Virus record (IMG/VR): IMGVR_UViG_3300006923_000173
Span: 1 to 20,120 of that record
Length of the DNA stretch: 20,120 nt
Direction: 5' to 3' (one strand)
DNA from: a virus
In this document: in pieces, positions 1 to 7,048 of the stretch
How the letters are laid out: each line of letters opens with the position of its first letter
Position numbering within the stretch: position 1 is the first letter of the stretch
Notes under the pieces: generated by a model
Seen by the model: the letters and a program-made list of their open reading frames with translations, nothing else
What the model was told of the DNA's origin: nothing
Databases searched by the model: none
Position numbers and translations under genes: made by a program

Positions 1-2
1 AT

Positions 3-1181
3 AACAAGTTTAAAAATATACAAGAGTATGAAGCGGCTGCTGCTTTAGCCCAAACCAATCAGAATAAGTATGAAAAAGCTTCTGATGATATTGTTAATTC
101 TTGGGGAGAGGTAAACAACCCAAACGATCTGGGGGAATACTGGGATAAGGCATACGGGGCTAATGATGATCTGATAAATTACCAGACCGCAGACGAGGCT
201 TCAGCTTATGATATTAAAGCCAAAGAACAAGCTGAAATTTATAAAGCAGGTATTATTGGTGCAGTTAAAGCAATTCCTCTACACCCATTAGATGCAATTA
301 TCCTAACTAATAAGAGCTATAATAAAGCGGTAAGAGAAATTGCATTTCCTCCTATTACAGGAGCAGGATCCTTTGGAGACATTTCTGATATTCCTGATAC
401 CTTTGGGTACTCTGATAAAGAATTTACCAACACAGAAATAAATTATATAAAGAAACAAGGAGTTCCTATTTTTAGATACAATACAACAAATCCTAATATT
501 CTAGATATGAATTTTAAATTTGGAGGAGTTTATTTTGCACAACTAAAGGGAGGATTTTCAAAGATGGTTACTAGAAAAGCTTCGGCTGTCGCAGAAGGTC
601 TTTTACCTATCGGCACAGGGACTCTTCCTATTCGCACTGTTGGTGCTGCGGTTGCCTATTTAAAACAAAAGAATTTTGCTTTAGGAGCAGATAATAGAGA
701 AGAGTTAATAGAAGACTTAAAAGGGAATGTGTCCATAGAGCTTATGAGAGAGCTTAAAGTCCAAGATCCATTAGAGGCTGCTAATGCTGTTGCTGCGGTA
801 TTAGAGAAAGCGGAAGGAGGAGACGATGAGGATCTTAGGGGGTATATCGCAATTGACCAACTATTACCTGGAAACCCCCAATCAGTGATGACTGATATGA
901 TGGAAAATATGTATAGACAGGCTCTTCAAATGAGTATAAAAACTTTGCCCCTTTTTCATGTATCAAATATTCATCATATATCTTCTCCTTGTCTAGTTTT
1001 TGCTCAAGATGCTCCTATAAAGCAATCTGTTGATGCTGAAAGAACTTTATTGAATTCCTTCTTTAGCGGTCTTTATAAGATAATGGGATTCAAACATATT
1101 ATTAATACAAGTACTGCTACTTCTGAATTTAACCTTGTAAAGAATGCCCCTAAGTTTGAAGAAGAGGAGACTACCGAATGA
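3..1181 (+). CDS. Tail/baseplate protein, 5'-truncated; possible baseplate hub (gp27/gpD-like)
   Basis: This reading frame is open from the first complete codon at base 3 to the TGA at 1179-1181, so the gene begins before the window; 392 residues are visible. The ATG at 507 is internal. The visible N-terminal part is charged and probably helical. Near visible residues 155-180 is a segment containing VPIFRYNTTNPNILDMNF. Residues about 303-333 contain TLPLFHVSNIHHISSPCLVF, and 355-380 contain SGLYKIMGFKHIINTST followed by a beta strand. That ending resembles the last domain of phage hub proteins (T4 gp27, P2 gpD), where a conserved glycine-tyrosine strand leads into a histidine-containing strand. 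The spike gene follows with a 4-base overlap, the usual hub-spike neighbourhood. The hub call is inference from pattern and position; another structural tail protein is possible. That it is a virion protein is more secure. Confidence 0.5.
   Translation, partial: NKFKNIQEYEAAAALAQTNQNKYEKASDDIVNSWGEVNNPNDLGEYWDKAYGANDDLINYQTADEASAYDIKAKEQAEIYKAGIIGAVKAIPLHPLDAIILTNKSYNKAVREIAFPPITGAGSFGDISDIPDTFGYSDKEFTNTEINYIKKQGVPIFRYNTTNPNILDMNFKFGGVYFAQLKGGFSKMVTRKASAVAEGLLPIGTGTLPIRTVGAAVAYLKQKNFALGADNREELIEDLKGNVSIELMRELKVQDPLEAANAVAAVLEKAEGGDDEDLRGYIAIDQLLPGNPQSVMTDMMENMYRQALQMSIKTLPLFHVSNIHHISSPCLVFAQDAPIKQSVDAERTLLNSFFSGLYKIMGFKHIINTSTATSEFNLVKNAPKFEEEETTE
1164..1169 (+). promoter_or_regulatory. Ribosome binding site for the spike gene
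   Basis: GAGGAG lies inside the end of the preceding gene, 8 bases before the ATG at 1178. It supports that start, which overlaps the upstream stop codon as ATGA. Confidence 0.7.
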
Positions 1182-2272
1182 GCCAGATAATTTCATTAGC
1201 AGAAGTTAGGGATAGAACCGATGCTAGTCGGAGTGGATCCTTTTTAGCTAGAATTTTTGAGTTAGGAAATGAGGAAAAAAGAGTTCAATATGTGAGTCCC
1301 TATGCTTCTAACGGAGCAGGGGCTTTTATAGGCATCCCGCAGGTAGGAACTCAAGTCTTGGTTTGTAAACCAGGAAGCTCTGATGACTGGTATTACCTAG
1401 GCTCTACCTTCGCTCCAGAGCCCCTCCAAGTCGAAGGAGCGGCACTTGCCGATGATAGCCTATATCCTCTAGAGAGAGCCAACCCGAACCTCTACAGGGC
1501 AAGAGGGGAGCCCATGGCAGTCCAACTTACAGGACCACAAGGTGGAGGCATTATCGTAAGTGAGGATTATAATCCTGGATTCATTAACAAGAAGACAGAA
1601 ATTAGATCAAACGTAAATAAGACAGTTACTCTTTCTGATGCCCCAGGCATCGACTCTATTATTTTAGACTCTGGTAATGGTAGTAAAATCACTTTAGCTG
1701 ATAACCCGCAAAATAATAGTGTGGCTGCTAGATCTATTCAGGTTGAGAGCGTTGGCCCTCAAAAGTATATTAATACAGAATCTCAGACCGATATTTTGGT
1801 TAGGGACGGTAGGGAACTTCAGCTTCTCAACAACTCAACAGGAGTTAATGCTGCTGAAGGTGAACCCAATAAAGCAGGAAATGTAAATGTTCAGAGTAAG
1901 TGGAAGGATGTCAATGTGTTCACTCAAGCGGAAGCAGGACGAATCTTTATTGAGTGTTTAGATAGTGCAGGAAACAACCAACTAATTCAGATTGAAACTA
2001 ACGGTACTGGTGGGGCTATTGTCATTAAAACAAAGGGGGATATTCGTTTAGATGCAGGGGGAAATATTGACCTGAAGGCAGGACAAGCGATTAGGATGGA
2101 ATCTAACGATAACTTCAGCATTAAAACTGGTCAAAACTTAGAGGTACAAGCAGGACCAACCGTAAATATTGATGCTGGTAAAATAAACTTGGCAAATGGA
2201 GCAGGACCAACCCCACCCATCACGCAGGGTGGACAAAGTTATTACGGAGATGAGGGAGTTACTACATACTAA
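1178..2272 (+). CDS. Baseplate central spike protein, gp5/VgrG-like, no lysozyme domain
   Basis: 364 residues. The product would form the trimeric needle under the tail tube that pierces the outer membrane on contraction. Residues about 15-80 read as a gp5/VgrG OB fold: a strand ending in LARIFELG, then VQYVSPYASNGAGAFIGIP, then VGTQVLVCKPG and WYYLGS. Residues about 120-285 hold further beta-rich sequence (for example TGPQGGGIIVSEDYNP and DSIILDSGNGSKI). Residues 285-338 are a run of short strands of alternating polar and hydrophobic residues separated by glycine turns (IRLDAGGNIDLKAGQAI and onward), the signature of a triple-stranded beta-helix. T4 gp5 carries a lysozyme between these parts; nothing like it is visible here and the protein is shorter than T4 gp5. 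The start is backed by GAGGAG and the 4-base overlap. The spike role is secure; the absence of an enzyme is by eye. Confidence 0.88.
   Translation: MSQIISLAEVRDRTDASRSGSFLARIFELGNEEKRVQYVSPYASNGAGAFIGIPQVGTQVLVCKPGSSDDWYYLGSTFAPEPLQVEGAALADDSLYPLERANPNLYRARGEPMAVQLTGPQGGGIIVSEDYNPGFINKKTEIRSNVNKTVTLSDAPGIDSIILDSGNGSKITLADNPQNNSVAARSIQVESVGPQKYINTESQTDILVRDGRELQLLNNSTGVNAAEGEPNKAGNVNVQSKWKDVNVFTQAEAGRIFIECLDSAGNNQLIQIETNGTGGAIVIKTKGDIRLDAGGNIDLKAGQAIRMESNDNFSIKTGQNLEVQAGPTVNIDAGKINLANGAGPTPPITQGGQSYYGDEGVTTY
2030..2191 (+). repeat. Beta-helix needle repeats in the spike protein
   Basis: Codons for residues 285-338 of the spike encode about seven short, degenerate repeats of roughly 8 residues, with a hydrophobic-polar alternation and G, GG or NG turns. 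This is the pattern of the gp5 C-terminal intertwined beta-helix. The DNA itself is only weakly repetitive. Confidence 0.7.
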
Positions 2273-2276
2273 GAGG
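2273..2276 (+). promoter_or_regulatory. Ribosome binding site for the LamG-domain gene
   Basis: GAGG begins just after the spike stop codon (TAA at 2270-2272) and lies 5 bases before the ATG at 2282. It sits in a 9-base spacer, the longest intergenic gap in the window. Confidence 0.6.
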
Positions 2277-2281
2277 CGATT

Positions 2282-4987
2282 ATGGCATCATTTGATTTAG
2301 AAACATTCTTAAAAGTTCAGGGGCAAACAGGGACTGGAGCTATTCAGGCCCTGGGCATGGCTTATGGAATGCCTAGCTGTATGTTGAATATCGCCCAGGA
2401 TGCTATGAAGCTGCTTCCAAGCTCTGTATTAAGCAATATGCAATCAAATGTAGCTGCGGGAAAATCGAAAGCTAATGAAATAACCAAAGAGGTCTTCAAG
2501 AAGCTGATGTTGAATACGGGTATTATTGAATTTGATACAGAGAACGGAGTATTTAAGTTTTTCTCAGATACTGCTTGGATGGGGATTGATAATGATGATA
2601 GCCAAACAAAAGATAACCTCTCTGGTCTTTTAGGAGCCTTCCAATATGCTGCATCATTTGGAGCGCAAATATACCAAAACTATACGGATATAACAAATCA
2701 AATTGATGCGATCACTGATTGTCTTCAGAAGTGGAACGACCTCCAATCCTACCAATCAGGGAACTCTGCTGACGAGAGAGCTACCCTTCCTTCAGCAGAA
2801 GCCAATGAACTCTTTGCTTCTATGTATTCAGGAGATAAAGCTCGACTCGCTTCAGCGGCAAACTTTATTTCTCAATGCAATAGTAAGCTTGATGAAATCA
2901 ATGATATCATCAAGGAAAGGGTTGCAGACCCCTCATTAGAGCCCAAGCTACTTGATTCAACAGAATTAGATCCCTTCTTAAACCAAACTACTTTTCCTAG
3001 AAGTCCTTTGGAAGATCCTGAAGTTGGGAGTGATGAACAAGAAGTCTTTAGACTTACTTATGGACCCCCGAAAACTGCTACAGGACAGTATGTACTAACC
3101 TCTGATGGTCTTTATTATGATTCTCAGTCTGGTGGTTTGGATCCCGTATTTCTAGCTATTTCGGGAATAGTTCCTATTGGGGATCAATGGAAATATGATT
3201 ACGATCCTAACCTTGGAGGAAAGGGTGAAGCGGTCTCAATCAAAGCGTTAAATAAGTTTACAGATAACATTTTTGATATAGATAGAATTGATGATAGCCA
3301 AGGACTCCAGATGTATTATGACGAGGATCACTTCCTCTCAGTCCTTAAACAACAAAGAAATAAGCAAGTGTATAACTTGTCTTCTGATTTATATACCTTT
3401 ATCGCTGATTACGGAGAAGACTCTTCAATTGTAACTAACCAGAGAAACTTAATTATCTCTGAAATTGCTAACCATAATAATAAAATAAATAGAAGAAAGA
3501 AGCAGATTGAGGTTGCTGTAAAAGCCCCCCAAATTTATGGAGATTTGGCTGGTCCTAGGTTTGCTCCTGGGGAGGTTCCAATTAATGATTTTTCTTATTT
3601 AGCTGATTATGATCTATCAGTAGATTTTGAAAAACAAAATTCTTTAATTTTCAAACAAGCAGATGTTGTAGGTATTGTTTTACCTATTGATGCTAAGTTT
3701 GCTAAGACAAGTGCAAAACCTCCTTCTCTCTCGATTGGACATCTGAATGTTCCTACTGTAGGAAAAGGATCTATTCTTTATTCTCCATCCTCCGCAAACG
3801 CAGGAACTGTACTATCTTTAAATGATCAGATTGTAAATGATAATCTCTTTGCCATATACAACTTCTTGGAGACTGATTTAGAGTTACCATCCTCTATTGC
3901 GTTCCCAGTAACCAACTGTGCTACGGAGAATATGTATAACAATGCTCAGTTAGTTGGGTCTTCTAAAAAAACTATGTTTGTCTCTGGTCTAGGCATCCCT
4001 TATTTAGAAGGTATTGTTAAGAATAAATCTAGTGATCCCGCAGCAGCATCAGCACTAGGATCTTATGCAAAGCTCCCCGACACTAAAGAGTTCCAGGATC
4101 TAACTTATTCGCCAAGTGGGTTTACTATGGAGTGCTGGGCTCATGTTCCTGATATTATGGACGGAGGAGTTGGTTGGCTCAGTTCTACAGCATCTGCGCT
4201 TACAAAGGTAATATTAGCTAGTGAGAATGTTGGCGCAGCATCAGGAGCTTCTGCTATAGATCACACAGCAACGGCACGAGATCTGGATTTCTTAGAAAAT
4301 AGACGAGGTGATCAGTTTGTGCGAGGAATGGTTTGTGGCTTTACTAGAGATAGAAGAATTACCCAAGCCTCCGCAGCTTACAGCAATAATAATTACGATA
4401 ACGACCCAGCCTCCTCTTTAAGTTTCTTCATAGCCCCAACCCAAGCTAGAGACCTCTCCTCAGCCTCTTGGATTAATAATGATGATTGTCAGGATTATGA
4501 AACTTTCTATAAAATGAAAGTGGACCTTTCTGCCACAGCCTTCGGCAATGTATCTTCTCAATTCGTTCTTATTGATATATCCTGTGATCCTACTACAGAC
4601 ACAATTAAACTTTTTGCTGATGGTTCATTAGTGGCTACGTCTGCTATTTCTACTGTATTTGGGGTAGACCCCCAAGTTGCACCAAGTTTGCCTTCTTTTA
4701 AGAAAGATAATAGTTTCCAATACTCCTCTACTACGGTGGATGGTCCTACGGTACTAAAACAAGGTCCTCTCCTAAATACCTTCTATACTCCTTGGATTGT
4801 TGGTGGAGGATACACGGATGGTATGTACCAGCACGGCAACTTCCTAGGAGGGAATAGATCAGGAGTAACAAGCGGATTGCGTGGTCACATAGGAAGCTTA
4901 AAATTTTACTCTAGAGCCCTAGATAATGCAGAAGTTTTAAAAAACTATAAAGCCCAAGAAGGCTTCTTCAAGAATATTATTACCTAA
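2282..4987 (+). CDS. Baseplate-region structural protein with C-terminal LamG/concanavalin-like domain
   Basis: 901 residues. I do not recognise the N-terminal family. Residues about 1-230 look mostly alpha-helical (for example LGMAYGMPSCMLNIAQDAMK and later SQCNSKLDEINDIIKERV), with another charged helix near residues 395-412 (HNNKINRRKKQIEVAVK). From about residue 608 to 895 the protein reads as a jelly-roll lectin/glucanase fold: FTMECWAHV at about 613, DTIKLFADGSLVATS at about 772, and near 866 the ending LRGHIGSLKFYSRALDNAEV, the characteristic last strands of LamG (laminin G-like) domains. Such domains usually bind glycans or proteins. The gene lies between the spike and the gp25-like gene and shares a 1-base TAATG junction with the latter, so the product is probably a baseplate component exposing a lectin-like domain. 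The LamG call is fairly secure; the role in the baseplate is inference. Confidence 0.75.
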   Translation: MASFDLETFLKVQGQTGTGAIQALGMAYGMPSCMLNIAQDAMKLLPSSVLSNMQSNVAAGKSKANEITKEVFKKLMLNTGIIEFDTENGVFKFFSDTAWMGIDNDDSQTKDNLSGLLGAFQYAASFGAQIYQNYTDITNQIDAITDCLQKWNDLQSYQSGNSADERATLPSAEANELFASMYSGDKARLASAANFISQCNSKLDEINDIIKERVADPSLEPKLLDSTELDPFLNQTTFPRSPLEDPEVGSDEQEVFRLTYGPPKTATGQYVLTSDGLYYDSQSGGLDPVFLAISGIVPIGDQWKYDYDPNLGGKGEAVSIKALNKFTDNIFDIDRIDDSQGLQMYYDEDHFLSVLKQQRNKQVYNLSSDLYTFIADYGEDSSIVTNQRNLIISEIANHNNKINRRKKQIEVAVKAPQIYGDLAGPRFAPGEVPINDFSYLADYDLSVDFEKQNSLIFKQADVVGIVLPIDAKFAKTSAKPPSLSIGHLNVPTVGKGSILYSPSSANAGTVLSLNDQIVNDNLFAIYNFLETDLELPSSIAFPVTNCATENMYNNAQLVGSSKKTMFVSGLGIPYLEGIVKNKSSDPAAASALGSYAKLPDTKEFQDLTYSPSGFTMECWAHVPDIMDGGVGWLSSTASALTKVILASENVGAASGASAIDHTATARDLDFLENRRGDQFVRGMVCGFTRDRRITQASAAYSNNNYDNDPASSLSFFIAPTQARDLSSASWINNDDCQDYETFYKMKVDLSATAFGNVSSQFVLIDISCDPTTDTIKLFADGSLVATSAISTVFGVDPQVAPSLPSFKKDNSFQYSSTTVDGPTVLKQGPLLNTFYTPWIVGGGYTDGMYQHGNFLGGNRSGVTSGLRGHIGSLKFYSRALDNAEVLKNYKAQEGFFKNIIT

Positions 4988-4989
4988 TG
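4985..4989 (+). other. TAATG stop-start junction without a clear ribosome site
   Basis: The TAA of the LamG-domain gene shares its last A with the ATG of the gp25-like gene. The upstream 20 bases are T- and A-rich with no good purine motif, so translation of the second gene probably depends on ribosomes terminating on the first. Confidence 0.6.
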
Positions 4990-5451
4990 GCAGCTAACCA
5001 AACAGTTTCGGTTTTTGGAAGAATACCTCCTAGGTATATGAAGCAAGGACCAACCTCGCAGAAGCAAGAGGTTTACGGGCTATCCTTCCCCCTGGGATCT
5101 ACTTCGGGAGGGGGCTTCTTTTCAAAGCGATCTGGTGTTGTTATGATAAAAGAAGCAGTTAAGCAGTTACTTTTAACAGAGAGGGGAGAGCGAGTTATGC
5201 TTCCCAATTTTGGGTGCAATCTACGAAAGTATCTTTTTCAACCATTAGATGAATCTACTTTTGAATCAATTAAGAGGGAGATTCAATACTCATTTAAGAA
5301 TTATATTGTAGGAGCCCACATAGGAAAATTAGCTATTTTTCCTATGGGAGAAGCAGGACCAGCAGGAGGAAACTCCCTTAAAGTGGTTTTATCATTAAAA
5401 TTAGATACTGCTGATTTAGAAACATTTGATGTTGAGGTAAACATATCATGA
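4987..5451 (+). CDS. Baseplate wedge/sheath initiator, gp25-like (GPW/gp25 family)
   Basis: 154 residues, close to T4 gp25 (about 130) with a longer N-terminus. The family joins the inner baseplate wedge to the first sheath ring and starts sheath polymerisation. The core begins with VVMIKEAVKQLLLTERGERV at about residues 51-70, then MLPNFGCNLRKYLFQPLDE and an amphipathic helix FESIKREIQYSFKNY, followed by beta strands to the C-terminus. The LLLTERGERVMLPNFG block is the family hallmark. Where family members usually have an E-P-R motif after this helix, this protein has G-A-H in the stretch YIVGAHIGKL, a notable substitution. The gene overlaps its left neighbour by 1 base and its right neighbour by 4; gp25 next to gp6 is a common order in myoviruses. 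The family call is secure. Confidence 0.93.
   Translation: MAANQTVSVFGRIPPRYMKQGPTSQKQEVYGLSFPLGSTSGGGFFSKRSGVVMIKEAVKQLLLTERGERVMLPNFGCNLRKYLFQPLDESTFESIKREIQYSFKNYIVGAHIGKLAIFPMGEAGPAGGNSLKVVLSLKLDTADLETFDVEVNIS
5434..5438 (+). promoter_or_regulatory. Ribosome binding site for the gp6-like gene
   Basis: GAGGT lies 9 bases before the ATG at 5448, inside the end of the gp25-like gene. It supports the start that overlaps the upstream TGA as ATGA. Confidence 0.65.
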
Positions 5452-7046
5452 ACTTTTCTGGAACCATTGCATCGGACTTTATGAAGTTAGCAGAAGTCCC
5501 TGTAGTAAAGAGACCTTCTCTTATTAACTTTGCTGCTACTGATTTTCTTACTCTTCGTAATTCTCTAATTGATTATGCTAAGGCAGTTTATCCTAGAGAT
5601 TATAAGTATTTTGTAGAATCTGATTTAGGAATGATGTTCTTAGAGCTTGTAGCCTACATGGGATCTGTTATGTCTATGAAGGCTGATATGCTTGCTAATG
5701 AGAACTTTCTAGCCACTGCAACACAACGACCTAGCGTTAAGAAGCTATTGCAGTTAATTGGAATTCGTATGAAGGGTCCTCTTTCTGCTGCGACTGATGC
5801 GAAGATTACTTCTCCGACAGCACTAACCGTTGGAGCCCCGAAGAGAGTTTTAACTATTGGCGCACAAAATAGAATAATTGAAACTGTCTCTCCTGAAGAT
5901 GGAGGAATTTTAACTTATACATTATATAAAGTTGTTAATGGGCTTGTTGATACAGTTAATAGTACTGGTAATGTTGAACTTTATTTTAGTGAAACTATTG
6001 ATGCTGATAATAAAATATTTGAAAATGTAGTTTTACAAGAAGGTACATTAGTAAAAGATACAGGAAGTTTCGCAGCCACTGAAGGTGTTAAAACTATTAA
6101 ACTTACACAAAGTCCTGTTGTAGAGGGAAGCGTTCAGGTTTATACTGATGGGCCTAATGCGACCAAGAACGGAGCCTTTGTTGAAGTACCTAATGTGTTT
6201 TTCGCTTCTGGATCTTCTGATAAGATTTTTGAAGTAGTTTACGACGATGATTACAAAGCGACCATAGTTTTCGGGGACGGCAGTGTAGGGGTTTCTCCAG
6301 ATGACACCTCTAATTATTATGTCTTTTATAGAGTGGGGGGAGGAACCCGAGGGAACATAGGAAAGAATACTATTGATAATACTCTTGCTGGGACTCTTGA
6401 CGGTGCTATTTCTGTAAATATAACAAATACTTCTAAAGGTACAGGAGGCTCAAATGCCGAGACTTTAGACCATGCTAAACGATATGCTCCACTAAATTTT
6501 AGAAGGCAGGATCGTTTAGTTACTTTAGAGGATTATTCTGTGTTCGCTAATACGTTTATTAGCACCTTTGGTACAATTGGTAAGGCTACAGCAGCTACTC
6601 GACAAGCTTATTCTTCTGCTAATGTAGTTGATATTTATGTTCTTGAAAAAGCTTCTGATTTTCAATTACAACGAGCTACGACAAACTTTAAAACTCAATT
6701 ACTAACTGCTATTAACAAGAAGAAGATGGCAACAGACGATGTGGTTATTGTTGATGGGCTTATTAGAACTTTAGATTTAGTTACCACAATTCGGATTGAT
6801 AGAGAAGAGGAAGAAAACCAGGATCAAATTAAAGCGAGAGTTAGAGATAAGATCCTAACATATATGAATGTAGATAATAAAGAGTTCGGAGAAGATTTTA
6901 ATGTGGCTCAAATGAACAGACAAATCTTTGAGGTTGATGAAGTTCGATACTCAACTATAGATAACATTGAACAAGATATCTCAATTGATTTTAATGAAAT
7001 TGTTCAGTTGAATAACTTAACAATTAATGTAGAATTACTAGACTAA
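5448..7046 (+). CDS. Baseplate wedge protein, gp6-like (baseplate J family)
   Basis: 532 residues. Members form the ring of dimers that ties baseplate wedges together and carries the conformational switch to the sheath. The N-terminal part contains ESDLGMMFLELVAYMGSVMS and MLANENFLATATQRPSV (about residues 62-100), the T4 gp6 pattern of an acidic S-D-x-G motif, a hydrophobic helix and an N-E-x-F-L segment. The middle has VFGDGSVGVSPDD and YRVGGGTRGNIG (about 273-305), typical of baseplate J proteins, followed by AETLDHAKRYAPLNFRRQDR and LVTLEDYSVFAN (about 338-370). The C-terminal part is alpha/beta. It is somewhat shorter than T4 gp6 (about 660). The start has GAGGT 9 bases upstream and overlaps the gp25-like gene by 4 bases. 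The family call is secure. Confidence 0.93.
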   Translation: MNFSGTIASDFMKLAEVPVVKRPSLINFAATDFLTLRNSLIDYAKAVYPRDYKYFVESDLGMMFLELVAYMGSVMSMKADMLANENFLATATQRPSVKKLLQLIGIRMKGPLSAATDAKITSPTALTVGAPKRVLTIGAQNRIIETVSPEDGGILTYTLYKVVNGLVDTVNSTGNVELYFSETIDADNKIFENVVLQEGTLVKDTGSFAATEGVKTIKLTQSPVVEGSVQVYTDGPNATKNGAFVEVPNVFFASGSSDKIFEVVYDDDYKATIVFGDGSVGVSPDDTSNYYVFYRVGGGTRGNIGKNTIDNTLAGTLDGAISVNITNTSKGTGGSNAETLDHAKRYAPLNFRRQDRLVTLEDYSVFANTFISTFGTIGKATAATRQAYSSANVVDIYVLEKASDFQLQRATTNFKTQLLTAINKKKMATDDVVIVDGLIRTLDLVTTIRIDREEEENQDQIKARVRDKILTYMNVDNKEFGEDFNVAQMNRQIFEVDEVRYSTIDNIEQDISIDFNEIVQLNNLTINVELLD

Positions 7047-7048
7047 TG
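7044..7048 (+). other. TAATG stop-start junction without a clear ribosome site
   Basis: The TAA of the gp6-like gene shares one base with the ATG of the 2007-residue gene. The preceding sequence (GTAGAATTACTAGAC) lacks a good Shine-Dalgarno motif, suggesting coupled re-initiation. Confidence 0.6.

Noticed and set aside
507-1181. A 224-residue gene starting at ATG 507
   Set aside because: The same frame is open without a stop back to base 3 and the upstream codons read as continuous protein, so 507 is an internal methionine of a truncated gene.
2703-2939. Plus-strand 78-residue frame inside the LamG-domain gene
   Set aside because: It is out of frame within a well-supported gene, has no ribosome site and no recognisable sequence.
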